Source of the DNA: Paucihalobacter ruber
GTDB taxonomy: Bacteria; Bacteroidota; Bacteroidia; Flavobacteriales; Flavobacteriaceae
Assembly: GCF_006494535.1 (NCBI RefSeq)
Contig: NZ_VHIQ01000004.1
Coordinates: 62,001-126,000, forward strand
Length of the DNA: 64,000 nucleotides
Direction of reading: 5' to 3'
Shown here: positions 1 to 9,764 of the stretch, one piece after another
Layout: each line of letters starts with the position of its first letter
How positions within the stretch are numbered: the first letter of the stretch is position 1
Position numbers and translations under genes: made by a program
Notes under the pieces: generated by a model
Told to the model about the DNA's origin: nothing
The model's input: only the letters and a program-made list of their open reading frames with translations
Databases searched by the model: none

Positions 1-1973
1 TATTTTATACTTTTTATAAAGTTGCGATCAAAGTCGGTTTTCATTTGATAATTACTAAAATACAATACCAAAGGACAGAGAATTAGGCCGAATAATAAGA
101 GTAAAAATCTTGATTTATGCTTTTGTTTGGCGAGTTGGTAGAATTTACCTCTAAAAATATTTGAAACTACATAATAGAGTAAAAAGAAACCAAAAGCTAC
201 AAAGGCCAGATCTTTTGATGCCAATGCCAACTCAGGTAATTTGTTATTATTAAACACAAAATGTAAAACTGTTAACACCAAACCTGTGAAGTATCCCGCC
301 ATTGCTGGCTTGGTATAATCTTTGTATTGACTGTAATTGTAAAGTAACGATTTAAAAGATGGATTTTCACTTGAAGTTTTAATTTTATATTCCTCAAACG
401 CATCTTTCTTCAATTCCAGTAATTTGAGCGTAATAAGTTTTTTATCGGTTGTGGCTGTGTTACTTTGGTCTTCTAAAATTTCAATGAGTTGGTGACTTTT
501 ATAATTTTTTAGATAATTTAAACTTTCACCATCTAATTCGATATTTTCTAATTTATTACCGAAACCAAATAGCTTTTTAATGGGTTCTGTAATGGTGTCA
601 AATTCAAATAAACCACGATCTTTCGTGGCTCTTGAGGTAAGATAAACACTTAATGGTAACATCACCAAAGTTGACACCCAACTACCAATTAAAGGATTGA
701 GTGTGCCATTTTTTGCGCTGTTCTTAGCGAAAATTCCTAAAAAGTGATAGGTTAAAAACAACACAATGGCAATAACCATAGGCAAACCAATACCGCCTTT
801 TCTAATTAAAGCACCTAATGGTGCGCCAACAAAGAACAAAATGATACACGCAAATCCCAAAGCGTATTTATCATGCAATGCAATGATATGGTCGTTTAAC
901 CATTTGTCTTTACCGGCAAAAGTTTTGCCGGTACTTTCTAAAATCTGTATTGAAGTATTTAGTGTATTATCAACCAGATTTAAAATTTGCACCTTTGCTT
1001 TGGTTTCAAATAAATCTAAAACCGGTCCACTATAAAGTATGGTGTCTTTTGGGTTAATGTTGGTAGGTAGGGCTGCTGCGGTACTTCGGTTGTACATTGT
1101 ATTAGCAAGCGATTTCTTATCAGAACTTTTTACTTCATACAAACTATCAATGGTGTATCTTAAACCTTTTACATCTAGCATGTTATATCTATCTGTAAAT
1201 GATTTTTCCTCAAGATCTACATTGTTTAAACCTTCTAAATCTACATTAATAATATAAGTATCGAAAGCACTTTTAGCATGTGGCTGATTTTGTTTTCTAC
1301 CGCTTCGTTCGTTGAGGAGTTCTTCGTAATAATGACCATCTTTTAATTCAAGTTGAAGAATATTAGAATCTTCGCTACTAATTAGTTCACCATCCTTTGA
1401 TATAATTGCAGTGTAATTTCCTCTTCTGGAAGTTTTTTGTTTGTGAATTACTACATTGTGGAGGTACTGACCTCTATCACCTGATTTACTTTCGACATAA
1501 ATATTGATATCGCCAATTTCATTAAATTGACCTGAAGCTATAGCCATGGCAGGTTTTACTTTGGCGATGTTTCTCCGTAAATTATAAGATTCAAATTCAG
1601 ACCAAGGAATCACCTTATCAGCAAAATAAAAAGCTAAAATAGCAAGTCCGATGGTGAAGAAAGTAAGGCTTCTCATGGCACGCTGTAATGAAATACCGGT
1701 TGATTTCATTGCTGCAAACTCATAGTTTTCTGCAAAACTGCCAAACACCATAATAGACGATAGCAAGACCGTTAGCGGGAGTACCAGAGGCACCATTTTT
1801 GGTGTAAAATAAACGAGAAATTTTGCCACCACAATCAGATCGAGGTCTTTCCCGGCCAATTCTGTGATATATAACCAAATGGTTTGAAGTACAAAAATGA
1901 ACATTAAAATAATGAAAACACTAAAAAAGGTTTTCAAATAGGTGGTTAAAATATACCTATCTAATATTTTCAC
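1..1973 (-). CDS. LptF/LptG family permease (right at the window edge)
   Basis: Membrane component of the family that, with the ATPase LptB, extracts lipopolysaccharide from the inner membrane. The frame opens with GTG at 1973 (MKILDRYILTTYLK), the usual N-terminus of this family, and stays open for 657 codons. The last two bases of the window are TA in frame, so the stop codon probably falls exactly at the edge. An N-terminal membrane region is followed by a long soluble periplasmic part (about residues 110-365), then hydrophobic segments near 376-395, 414-430 and 440-455. A further extension has about three more hydrophobic stretches near 560, 590 and 625. It ends the minus-strand run after the lolA-like gene, which suits a shared role in envelope lipid transport. 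LptF and LptG cannot be told apart here. Confidence 0.88.
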   Translation of the reverse strand, partial: MKILDRYILTTYLKTFFSVFIILMFIFVLQTIWLYITELAGKDLDLIVVAKFLVYFTPKMVPLVLPLTVLLSSIMVFGSFAENYEFAAMKSTGISLQRAMRSLTFFTIGLAILAFYFADKVIPWSEFESYNLRRNIAKVKPAMAIASGQFNEIGDINIYVESKSGDRGQYLHNVVIHKQKTSRRGNYTAIISKDGELISSEDSNILQLELKDGHYYEELLNERSGRKQNQPHAKSAFDTYIINVDLEGLNNVDLEEKSFTDRYNMLDVKGLRYTIDSLYEVKSSDKKSLANTMYNRSTAAALPTNINPKDTILYSGPVLDLFETKAKVQILNLVDNTLNTSIQILESTGKTFAGKDKWLNDHIIALHDKYALGFACIILFFVGAPLGALIRKGGIGLPMVIAIVLFLTYHFLGIFAKNSAKNGTLNPLIGSWVSTLVMLPLSVYLTSRATKDRGLFEFDTITEPIKKLFGFGNKLENIELDGESLNYLKNYKSHQLIEILEDQSNTATTDKKLITLKLLELKKDAFEEYKIKTSSENPSFKSLLYNYSQYKDYTKPAMAGYFTGLVLTVLHFVFNNNKLPELALASKDLAFVAFGFFLLYYVVSNIFRGKFYQLAKQKHKSRFLLLLFGLILCPLVLYFSNYQMKTDFDRNFIKSIK

Positions 1974-2014
1974 TTTTGATTTAAGTTTATAACGTTAAAA
2001 GAATGTAACGCAGG

Positions 2015-2656
2015 TTAGTCAATTTTATTGATAAAATAGCCTTTGTACTTTTCTTTGTCAAAGCTAAAGAGGTTTTTTGGTAAAGCTTCGTTAGTTTTTA
2101 AAGAATTAACGGTTAAGGTTGTTCTTGTACCGTTTTTACCAATTTCAATGAGGTTGTAAATGTGTTTGGTATTGGCATCAATTCCCAATAAAATATAACT
2201 GATATCCGAATTACTGTCTATTGGAGTTAATTTTACATATTGAATTTTTCGGCCACTAATGTTTTGAACAATATCCATGGCATAACTGTAGCCATCGGTG
2301 TAAAACGACAACATTTTGTTGGGTGTGATAGTACCTTCATCATCAGAATTATTACTTGAAATGGTAACTTCCTCGTCATCCGGACTTATCGTATACAGCG
2401 TTTTGCCATCAAATATTCTTGTAGCGCCTAAAATATTTAAAACGTATTTTTCACCTTCAAGAACAACACTACCACGAGTTTCCTGAGAAATATTTTCGCT
2501 TTGGTTGTTAAGTGCGTACTTAAAATCAATGGAAATATTTTTATAGGTTTTAATTTTTGTGCTCACTTCCTTAAGCAAAGCTTCAGCTTTATCGGCATTT
2601 TGAGCCGGTAATGTAATCCACATCAAACCTATGATGATGTACGTTGTTATTTTCAT
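2015..2656 (-). CDS. LolA-like outer-membrane lipoprotein carrier protein
   Basis: Periplasmic carrier of the LolA family, which shuttles lipoproteins to the outer membrane. I start it at 2656 (MKITTYIIIGLMWITLPAQ), a clear signal peptide. The longer frame to 2680 would overlap the end of ftsK and put eight polar residues before the signal. The mature part begins DKAEALLKEVSTKIKTYKNI and contains the typical lines SIDFKYAL, GSVVLEGEKYVL and FSFDKEKYKGYFINKID. Length (213 aa) suits the family. It lies 10 bp after ftsK and before an LptF/G permease. Function is assigned by family resemblance. Confidence 0.82.
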   Translation of the reverse strand: MKITTYIIIGLMWITLPAQNADKAEALLKEVSTKIKTYKNISIDFKYALNNQSENISQETRGSVVLEGEKYVLNILGATRIFDGKTLYTISPDDEEVTISSNNSDDEGTITPNKMLSFYTDGYSYAMDIVQNISGRKIQYVKLTPIDSNSDISYILLGIDANTKHIYNLIEIGKNGTRTTLTVNSLKTNEALPKNLFSFDKEKYKGYFINKID

Positions 2657-2666
2657 TGTGTTTTTA

Positions 2667-5048
2667 TTATGCAGTTTCATTGTCTAAAAATTGATGTAAC
2701 GATGCGAGATCTGTAAAGAGCACTTGTCTGGCTTTGCTTCCTTCAAACGGTCCTACTATGCCAGCAGCTTCAAGTTGATCGATGATGCGGCCGGCACGAT
2801 TGTAACCTAGTTTCAACTTACGTTGTAATAAGGAAGCCGAACCTTGCTGTGCAGTAACAATAATTTCGGCTGCTTCTCTAAACAACTGATCTCGGTCGGC
2901 TATATCTATATCAAGACTTGTGCCACTTTCCTCGCCTACATACTCTGGTAATAAATGAGCATCAGGATAGGCTTTTTGTGAGCCAATAAAGTCGGTAATT
3001 TCTTCTATTTCAGGAGTGTCAACAAATGCACATTGTAGTCTTATCATGTCATTACCCTGGGTGAAAAGCATATCTCCACGTCCTATTAGTTGATCTGCTC
3101 CTGAATTGTCTAATATAGTTCTTGAATCTATTTTAGAAGTTACTCTAAAAGCTATTCGCGCAGGGAAGTTGGCTTTTATAATACCGGTAATCACGTTTAC
3201 CGAAGGTCTTTGCGTGGCAATTATTAAATGAATACCAATGGCCCGTGCCAGCTGCGCCAAACGAGCTATGGGCGTTTCTACTTCCTTACCTGCTGTCATG
3301 ATTAGGTCGGCAAACTCATCAACAACCAACACTATATAAGGTAAAAAGGCATGACCATCGTTAGGGTTGAGTTTTCGGGCTTTAAATTTGGCATTGTATT
3401 CGGCAATATTTCTGCAAGAAGCGTTTTTAAGCATTTCGTAGCGGTTATCCATTTCTATGCATAACGAATTTAAGGTGTTGATAACCTTATTATTATCTGT
3501 GATAATAGCTTCTTCGCTATCGGGTAACTTGGCTAAGTAATGTCTTTCGATTTTATTGTAAAGTGTTAATTCTACTTTTTTAGGATCCACAAGAACGAAT
3601 TTAACTTCGGCAGGATGTTTCTTGTATATTAACGAGGTAAGTACGGCATTTAGCCCAACCGATTTTCCTTGTCCGGTTGCACCGGCCATCAACATGTGCG
3701 GCATTTTTGCTAAATCTACCACAAAAGTCTCGTTGCTTATGGTTTTACCCAACGCTATGGGTAAAGCCATATCTGACTTCTGAAATTTTTGAGAGGCAAT
3801 TACCGAGCGCATCGAAACAATGGTGGGTTTTTTGTTTGGGACTTCAATACCAATGGTGCCTTTTCCGGGAATTGGCGCAATAATTCTAATACCTAAAGCC
3901 GAAAGCGATAAGGCAATATCATCTTCCAGATTTTTAATCTTGGAAATTCTAACACCGGCTTCCGGAACTATTTCGTAAAGCGTTACCGTTGGACCAATGG
4001 TTGCTTTGATGCTATCAATGCCTATTTTGTAATTGCTGAGCGTTTCAACAATTTTATTTTTGTTTTCCTCCAGTTCGTCTTGATTGATGGTAATACCTTC
4101 GGTATCATACTTCTTTAGCAAATCAATGGGTGGAAATTTAAAATTGCTAAGTTCAAGTGTTGGATCAAACTGCCCAAAATCTTCAACCAGCTTACTGGCA
4201 AGATTATCGGTTTCTGATGTTTCTTCTTTTATGGCTTCAATTTCGATAGAAAGTTCGTTGTCGTTGCCTTCATTTTTAGCTGTTTCTGTTTTAGGTTTGG
4301 CAACTTTAATTTCGGGTTCAAGGTCGAAATTGGTGTCTTCTTCGGTGTTATTTTTTAAATATGCCTCTTTAATTTGCTGTGCCTCATCACTTAAATTATT
4401 GTCAAAGGCAACAACGGTTTCTTCTTCATTATTTTTAAAATCTTCTGAAATGGCCCTTTTACTGCGTTTGAACCAATTGACAAACGTTTCTGCCGTGAAT
4501 TTTAACTTTATGGCTGCAAACACAATAAGTCCGAAAAGTAAAATAAAAACAGTTCCTATTTTACCAGTGTAATCTTGGAGTAATTGATTGCTTTCGTAAC
4601 CTATAACACCACCAAGAAATCCTATGTGATGAGCAAAAAAACCAAAAAATGTAGATAGCCATACCACGGTTAATAATCCCCAAATCCAATGACTTCTAAG
4701 TTTACTTTTGTTAATATCGAGTGCAATGTAAATCCCCGTTAAAATTATCAAACCGGCAATTATAAATGCGGCAATACCAAAACCTTTAGTGATGAATATG
4801 TCGCTAATCCATGCCCCGAGCAGACTGGTCCAGTTTTGAGCTTCAGGAGTGCGGTTTGGAAACTCATTTACAATACTTTGATCTATTTTATTTGTAAATA
4901 AATAAGATAAAAAAGAGATAAACATCAAGGCACCAAGCAGCATAAACAAACTTCCAAATATAAGTTTCTGTTGACTGGATAACTTAAAACTTGGAAGCTT
5001 AAATTTTGATGCAGATGTCTCTTTTTTTGTACCGGTTTTTTTAGCCAT
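2667..5048 (-). CDS. ftsK: DNA translocase FtsK/SpoIIIE
   Basis: Septal DNA pump that clears and aligns chromosome termini at division. 793 aa: four or so N-terminal membrane segments (about residues 30-190), an acidic linker (about 200-300), the translocase motor with Walker A GATGQGKSVGLNA (near 470) and Walker B VLVVDEFADL (near 575), RecA-like motifs LARAIGIHLIIATQRPSV, and a C-terminal winged-helix gamma domain (REAAEIIVTAQQGSASLLQRK onward), which recognises KOPS-type sequences in other bacteria. The linker is short compared with E. coli FtsK, as is usual in Bacteroidota. A TATTTTTG box lies 21 bp upstream of the start (5069-5076, minus strand). Confidence 0.96.
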   Translation of the reverse strand: MAKKTGTKKETSASKFKLPSFKLSSQQKLIFGSLFMLLGALMFISFLSYLFTNKIDQSIVNEFPNRTPEAQNWTSLLGAWISDIFITKGFGIAAFIIAGLIILTGIYIALDINKSKLRSHWIWGLLTVVWLSTFFGFFAHHIGFLGGVIGYESNQLLQDYTGKIGTVFILLFGLIVFAAIKLKFTAETFVNWFKRSKRAISEDFKNNEEETVVAFDNNLSDEAQQIKEAYLKNNTEEDTNFDLEPEIKVAKPKTETAKNEGNDNELSIEIEAIKEETSETDNLASKLVEDFGQFDPTLELSNFKFPPIDLLKKYDTEGITINQDELEENKNKIVETLSNYKIGIDSIKATIGPTVTLYEIVPEAGVRISKIKNLEDDIALSLSALGIRIIAPIPGKGTIGIEVPNKKPTIVSMRSVIASQKFQKSDMALPIALGKTISNETFVVDLAKMPHMLMAGATGQGKSVGLNAVLTSLIYKKHPAEVKFVLVDPKKVELTLYNKIERHYLAKLPDSEEAIITDNNKVINTLNSLCIEMDNRYEMLKNASCRNIAEYNAKFKARKLNPNDGHAFLPYIVLVVDEFADLIMTAGKEVETPIARLAQLARAIGIHLIIATQRPSVNVITGIIKANFPARIAFRVTSKIDSRTILDNSGADQLIGRGDMLFTQGNDMIRLQCAFVDTPEIEEITDFIGSQKAYPDAHLLPEYVGEESGTSLDIDIADRDQLFREAAEIIVTAQQGSASLLQRKLKLGYNRAGRIIDQLEAAGIVGPFEGSKARQVLFTDLASLHQFLDNETA

Positions 5049-5068
5049 TTAAACCATTCATTATTTAA

Positions 5069-5076
5069 CAAAAATA
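5069..5076 (-). promoter_or_regulatory. Bacteroidota -7 box TATTTTTG, candidate ftsK promoter
   Basis: Exact match to TAnnTTTG, read on the minus strand, about 20 bp before the ftsK start. I see no convincing -33 TTTG at the expected distance, so this may be an internal promoter of the larger operon or chance. Confidence 0.4.
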
Positions 5077-5112
5077 CAAATTACTAACGGTTATCCTAAT
5101 GTTAGATTGTGT

Positions 5113-5484
5113 TTAAAAAATCTTAGGAAAGTAAATGATTATTGCTGTAATCACGGCCATAATGGACGCAATAAAAACAGCACCGGCTGCAACATCTTTA
5201 ATAAGACCAATTTTTTGGTGGTGCTCGGGATGAATAAAATCTGCCAAATGTTCAACTGCTGTATTTAATCCTTCAACACTCATTACCAAACCAATCATGG
5301 CAATTTGAAACAGCCATTCGGTTTTGGAGATATTAAAATAAACTCCGGCAAGCGTTACTAAAATAGCAATGCCCAGCTGGAGTTTAATACTGTTTTCGGT
5401 TTTAATGAGAATAACCAATCCTTTAAATGCAAAACCAACACTTTTGAGTCGGTTTTTAAAAAAGGATTCCTTTTCAGACATCAT
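5113..5484 (-). CDS. dgkA: Diacylglycerol kinase family protein (DgkA-type)
   Basis: Small integral-membrane kinase of the prokaryotic DgkA/undecaprenol kinase family, which phosphorylates diacylglycerol or undecaprenol to recycle lipid carriers. 123 aa with three hydrophobic helices. The family signature is present as VMSVEGLNTAVEHLADFIHPEHHQKIGLIKD (split here: EGLNTAVEHLADFI is the catalytic segment with Glu, Asn and Glu). The start MMSE may use either Met. It lies 9 bp after tpx and about 65 bp before ftsK, all on the minus strand. Substrate preference cannot be read from the sequence. Confidence 0.9.
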   Translation of the reverse strand: MMSEKESFFKNRLKSVGFAFKGLVILIKTENSIKLQLGIAILVTLAGVYFNISKTEWLFQIAMIGLVMSVEGLNTAVEHLADFIHPEHHQKIGLIKDVAAGAVFIASIMAVITAIIIYFPKIF

Positions 5485-5493
5485 TGTTCGAGC

Positions 5494-5991
5494 TTACAGA
5501 GCCGCTAATGCTGCCTCGTAATTGGGTTCGTCAACAATTTCACCCACTTGTTCGGTATGCGTAACATTGCCATTTTCGTCAATAACAACAACGCATCTGG
5601 AGTGCAGTGCTTGTAGCGGACCGTCAATAAAGGTTAAACCGTAGGTATCGCCAAAATTTCCATCTCTAAAGTCTGAAAGGCTCACCACATTTTCTAAACC
5701 TTCGGCGCCGCAAAAACGAGCCATAGCAAATGGTAAGTCTTTAGATATACACAAAACTTTGGTGTTATTTAATGATGAGGCTTTTTCGTTAAAAGTTCTC
5801 ACCGATTGTGCGCAAGTGCCGGTATCGATACTTGGAAAAACGTTTAAAACCAGCTTGTGTCCTTTAAAATCGTTTAAACTTTTTTCTGATAAATCGGTTC
5901 CCGTTAATTTAAAATTGGGTGCTTTGGTTCCAACAGCAGGTAAACTGCCTTTAGTGTTGATTGCATTGCCTTTAAGTGTTACTGTAGCCAT
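5494..5991 (-). CDS. tpx: Thiol peroxidase (atypical 2-Cys peroxiredoxin)
   Basis: Reduces hydroperoxides using thioredoxin as electron donor. 165 aa, full length for Tpx. The peroxidatic cysteine is Cys60 in SIDTGTCAQSVRTF and the resolving cysteine Cys94 in ARFCGAEG, matching the Tpx arrangement. The conserved start MATVTLKGNAINTKGSLP also fits. The gene sits 16 bp downstream of pheT and 9 bp upstream of dgkA, so it is probably transcribed from the pheT promoter. Confidence 0.96.
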   Translation of the reverse strand: MATVTLKGNAINTKGSLPAVGTKAPNFKLTGTDLSEKSLNDFKGHKLVLNVFPSIDTGTCAQSVRTFNEKASSLNNTKVLCISKDLPFAMARFCGAEGLENVVSLSDFRDGNFGDTYGLTFIDGPLQALHSRCVVVIDENGNVTHTEQVGEIVDEPNYEAALAAL

Positions 5992-6007
5992 AATTTTGTG
6001 TTTTTAT

Positions 6008-8434
6008 TTATCTTAATTCTGCACCTAATTCTTCTTCAAAATTAGATTTTAGTTTATTCATTATTTTATCTATTTGCTTATCTGTTAAAGTTTTGCGCTC
6101 ATCTTGAATGGTAAAACTCACTGCGTAACTTTTTTTGCCTTCCGGAAGGTTTTTACCTTCGTATACATCAAATAAATTGACCTTCTTTAGCAGTTCTTTC
6201 TCCGTTTTAAACGCCAAATTATAAACAGATTCAAAATTTACCGCCTTATCTAAAAGCAGCGCAAAATCTCTTCTTACTTCAGGATATTTGGGAATGGCTT
6301 TGAACAAAATCTGATTGTCTTGTGCTAATTTTAATAAAATATCCCAGTTAAAATCGGCATAAAGCACATTGGTTGTGATTCCAAACTGTTTTAAAACTGA
6401 TGGTTTTACCAAACCGAACTCTACGATTGTTTGCCTGTTTAGTGTTAACGCCAAACCTTCAGAAAACACACTAGCTGTTGTTGGTATTGACTGTATATTT
6501 AAAATTCCCAATCTGGTTAGCACACCTTCAATGATACCTTTAAAATAGAAAAAATCGCTTGGTTTACCGGGATTTGTCCAGCTTTCAGCGGTTTTATTAC
6601 CGGTAACAAATAATCCTAAATGCTTGTATTCTGAATAGTTATCGGTAAACTTGTGATAAGTTTTTCCAAATTCAAATAATTTTAAATCGGCTTGCTTTCT
6701 GTTCAAATTGTGCTCAACTGCTTCTAATCCGGAAAATAAAAGCGATTGTCTTAAAATTCCTAGCTCAGCACTCAACGGATTTAAAATATGAACATTATGC
6801 TCTGCTTTTAAATTTTCGTCAAAGCCTACATGTTTTTCATGTGTTAATGAGTTGGTCATGATCTCATAAAAACCTTGAGAAACCAACTGATTTCCAATAA
6901 TCTGTTGTAGTTTGTAGTCTTCGTATTTTGAAGCGCTGCTCACAGAAGCATTAAGTTTTTCGCTGGTTTTAATGTTGTTATAGCCGTACACTCTAAGAAT
7001 TTCCTCAATCACATCGGCTTCTCTCGTAACATCATTTCTGTAAGCCGGAATTGTAAGCCCTAATCCGGTTTCGGTAACGTTATTTACTTTAATTTCTAAC
7101 GACGCTAAAATAGATTTGATCGTTTCTTTGGGTAATTCTTCACCAATTAAATTTTTGGTGTTTTCAAAATTGAGTCTCACCTGGCAATCTTCTATTTTTT
7201 TAGGATAATAGTCGAGTGCATCGCTTGAAATTTTTCCACCGGCAACTTCAACAATCAACAATGCCGCTCGTTTTAGTGCGTATTCGGTAATATTTGGATC
7301 AATACCTCTTTCAAATCTAAATGAGGCGTCTGTGCTTAAGCCGTGACGCTTAGCTGTTTTTCTAATGCTAACAGGATTAAAATAGGCGCTTTCTAAAAAC
7401 ACCGAATTAGTTTCTGCTGTAACGCCCGATTCTATTCCGCCAAAAACACCGGCAATACACATAGGTTTATCGGTATCACAAATCATGAGGTCTTCTTCGT
7501 GAAGTTCACGTTCTATACCATCTAAAGTTATAAATTTAGTGCCCTGTTTTAGTGTTTTCACTACCACTTTAGTGCCTTTAATTTTTGAAGCATCGAAAGC
7601 GTGTAATGGTTGCCCTAATTCGTGTAACACATAATTAGTAACATCAACCACATTGTTAATGGGTTTTGAACCTATTGCTTTGAGTCTGTTTTGCAACCAC
7701 TGTGGCGATTCGGCTACTTTTAAACCGCTAATGGTTAAGCCGCAATAGCGCGGACAACGCTCAATGTCTTTAACGTCGATATCAATTTTTAGAGACCGAT
7801 TCTCAACATGAAAAGCGCTCACGGATGGCGTGATAAGTTCCAACTGAATTTCTTTTTGTAACAGTCCGGCCTTTAAATCTCGGGCAGCGCCATAATGACT
7901 CATGGCGTCGGCGCGGTTGGGTGTGAGACCAATTTCAAAAACCTGATCGTTTTCAATTTTAAATAATTCGGCACAAGAGGTTCCCGGTTTTAAAGCAGCA
8001 TCTAAAACCATAATACCTTCATGAGATGTTCCCAAACCAAGTTCGTCTTCGGCACAAATCATACCTTCACTAACTTCACCTCTTATTTTTCCTTTATTGA
8101 TCGTCCAGGCTTCACCTTCGAACGTGTAAAGGGTAGTGCCTATGGTGGCCACAGGCACTTTTTGTCCGACCGCCACATTTGGAGCGCCACAAACAATTTG
8201 AAGCGGTTGTTTGTCACCAATATCAACAGTTGTTACTTTTAGTCTGTCGGCATTTGGGTGTTGCTGGCATGTTAAAACTTCGCCTACCACAACGCCTTTT
8301 AATCCGCCTTTTACAGATTCAAATGTTTCAATACCTTCAATTTCCAGACCTAAATCTGTTAATAATTCGCCAGTCTTTTCTGCAGGCCAATTGATATTTA
8401 TAAACTGCTTTAGCCAGTTGTATGAAATTTTCAT
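6008..8434 (-). CDS. pheT: Phenylalanine--tRNA ligase beta subunit
   Basis: Beta chain of the alpha2-beta2 enzyme that charges tRNA-Phe; it carries the editing domain. 808 aa, normal length. I start at the ATG at 8434 (MKISYNWLKQFI), the conserved N-terminus; the longer frame would use a TTG two codons upstream. Domains in order: tRNA-binding EMAP-like domain (about 40-150), B3/B4 editing domain (about 215-390, with GLTISGLKVAESPQWLQ), B5 domain (about 400-475) and the C-terminal anticodon-binding FDX-ACB domain (about 715-808). pheS is not in the window. A TATCTTTG promoter box lies just upstream. Confidence 0.97.
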   Translation of the reverse strand: MKISYNWLKQFININWPAEKTGELLTDLGLEIEGIETFESVKGGLKGVVVGEVLTCQQHPNADRLKVTTVDIGDKQPLQIVCGAPNVAVGQKVPVATIGTTLYTFEGEAWTINKGKIRGEVSEGMICAEDELGLGTSHEGIMVLDAALKPGTSCAELFKIENDQVFEIGLTPNRADAMSHYGAARDLKAGLLQKEIQLELITPSVSAFHVENRSLKIDIDVKDIERCPRYCGLTISGLKVAESPQWLQNRLKAIGSKPINNVVDVTNYVLHELGQPLHAFDASKIKGTKVVVKTLKQGTKFITLDGIERELHEEDLMICDTDKPMCIAGVFGGIESGVTAETNSVFLESAYFNPVSIRKTAKRHGLSTDASFRFERGIDPNITEYALKRAALLIVEVAGGKISSDALDYYPKKIEDCQVRLNFENTKNLIGEELPKETIKSILASLEIKVNNVTETGLGLTIPAYRNDVTREADVIEEILRVYGYNNIKTSEKLNASVSSASKYEDYKLQQIIGNQLVSQGFYEIMTNSLTHEKHVGFDENLKAEHNVHILNPLSAELGILRQSLLFSGLEAVEHNLNRKQADLKLFEFGKTYHKFTDNYSEYKHLGLFVTGNKTAESWTNPGKPSDFFYFKGIIEGVLTRLGILNIQSIPTTASVFSEGLALTLNRQTIVEFGLVKPSVLKQFGITTNVLYADFNWDILLKLAQDNQILFKAIPKYPEVRRDFALLLDKAVNFESVYNLAFKTEKELLKKVNLFDVYEGKNLPEGKKSYAVSFTIQDERKTLTDKQIDKIMNKLKSNFEEELGAELR

Positions 8435-8455
8435 GTTCAATGATTAATTGCCGCG

Positions 8456-8463
8456 CAAAGATA
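8456..8463 (-). promoter_or_regulatory. Promoter -7 box TATCTTTG for pheT
   Basis: Exact TAnnTTTG match on the minus strand, 21 bp before the pheT ATG. It would also drive the downstream tpx-dgkA-ftsK run. The divergent gene at 8552 has its own box at 8527-8534. Confidence 0.55.
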
Positions 8464-8526
8464 ACAAATCAATGCCGTTAAGTAAATGCTAAATGTGTTT
8501 TTTATAGATGTTTAATGCTATATCAC

Positions 8527-8534
8527 TAACTTTG
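8527..8534 (+). promoter_or_regulatory. Promoter -7 box TAACTTTG for the lipoprotein gene at 8552
   Basis: Exact TAnnTTTG match. Transcription would begin near 8539-8541, which supports the ATG at 8552 rather than 8543 as start codon, because 8543 would leave almost no leader. Confidence 0.55.
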
Positions 8535-8551
8535 CCCAAAAGATGCTATAT

Positions 8552-9763
8552 ATGAAATATTTTCTTACGCTTATTTCGTTTCTATTATTGTTGAATTGCA
8601 AACAAGAGAAACAAACCATAAAACTTCAAGACGGCATTTATAGAGGTGTTTTGGAGCTTCAGGATAATGAGATATTACCCTTTAACTTTGAAGTAAAGTC
8701 AGATTCTACAGTAATTATTTTTAATGCAGAAGAACGTATTGAAATCAATGACATTAGTTACAAAAACGATTCAGTATTTATAAAATTCCCTGTTTTTGAA
8801 GGTGTTTTGGTTGCTAAAATTGAAAGTAATGAGTTAAATGGAGTTTTTATAAAAGAATCGGTTGAACGCGTGGTGCCATTTAGTGCAGAGTTTAATAATT
8901 CGGTGAGATTTTTTGCAGAAAATGCAACCAATACCAATATTGAAGGTGTTTGGGAGACCATTTTTAGCGAAGGTACTGATGATGCTTATATTGCTAAAGG
9001 TATTTTTTATCAACAAAACAATCATGTTACCGGAACTTTTAGAACTACCACAGGCGATTACAGATTTTTAGATGGTGTTTTAGATGGCGATACTTTGAAA
9101 TTATCGGCTTTTGATGGTGCTCACGCTTTTTACTTTAAAGCGAAGGTGACCGATAGTACTATGAACGGTTATTTTTACTCAGGAAATCATTGGAAAGAGC
9201 CTTTTACTGCCAGGATTAATCCTAATTATGAATTGCCTGACGCTTATAGTTTAGTTCAATTAAACGATGATTATAACACTGTAGATTTTAGTTTCCCTAA
9301 TGCTAATGGCAATATCGTTTCCTTAAGCGATGATTTATTTAAAGATAAAGTAGTAGTAGTTCAATTAATGGGAACCTGGTGCCCTAATTGTTTAGATGAA
9401 AGCCGATATTTTTCCGATTATACCAATAATAGAAAATCAGATAATGTTGAATTTGTTGCTTTGGCTTTTGAGCATGATAAAACTCCTGAGCAAGCATTTG
9501 AGAAAATTAATAAATTGCAAAACAGGTTAAATTTAAAGTATCCAATTTTGTTGGCACAATACGGAGGTATAAATAAAAAGTCGGCGCAGCAAAAATTACC
9601 TATGCTAAGTGAGGTAATGAGCTACCCAACGATGATTATTATTGATAAAAAGAAGAATGTTAGAAAAATACTAACCGGATTCAACGGTCCGGCAACAGGC
9701 GATAAGTTTACCGAATTTAAAAATGAATTTGAGTCTTTTCTAGCTGAGTTAGCTGTCGAGTAA
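8552..9763 (+). CDS. Lipoprotein with C-terminal thioredoxin-like (TlpA) domain
   Basis: 403 aa. The signal peptide ends in a lipobox (SFLLLLNC), so the protein is probably anchored to a membrane. Residues about 30-230 form a beta-rich region of unknown role. The C-terminal part is a TlpA/redoxin domain with the motif GTWCPNCLDESRYF, a CxxC active site, so it likely reduces or exchanges periplasmic disulfides. The ATG at 8552 is preferred over 8543 because it gives a compact signal peptide and fits the promoter box at 8527-8534. The gene runs head to head with pheT and ends 1 bp before the end of recG. Confidence 0.85.
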   Translation: MKYFLTLISFLLLLNCKQEKQTIKLQDGIYRGVLELQDNEILPFNFEVKSDSTVIIFNAEERIEINDISYKNDSVFIKFPVFEGVLVAKIESNELNGVFIKESVERVVPFSAEFNNSVRFFAENATNTNIEGVWETIFSEGTDDAYIAKGIFYQQNNHVTGTFRTTTGDYRFLDGVLDGDTLKLSAFDGAHAFYFKAKVTDSTMNGYFYSGNHWKEPFTARINPNYELPDAYSLVQLNDDYNTVDFSFPNANGNIVSLSDDLFKDKVVVVQLMGTWCPNCLDESRYFSDYTNNRKSDNVEFVALAFEHDKTPEQAFEKINKLQNRLNLKYPILLAQYGGINKKSAQQKLPMLSEVMSYPTMIIIDKKKNVRKILTGFNGPATGDKFTEFKNEFESFLAELAVE

Positions 9764-9764
9764 C

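Noticed and set aside
4084-4572. 162-codon plus-strand frame inside ftsK
   Set aside because: Antisense shadow of the acidic-linker and membrane part of ftsK; low-complexity Ser/Leu-rich product without signals.
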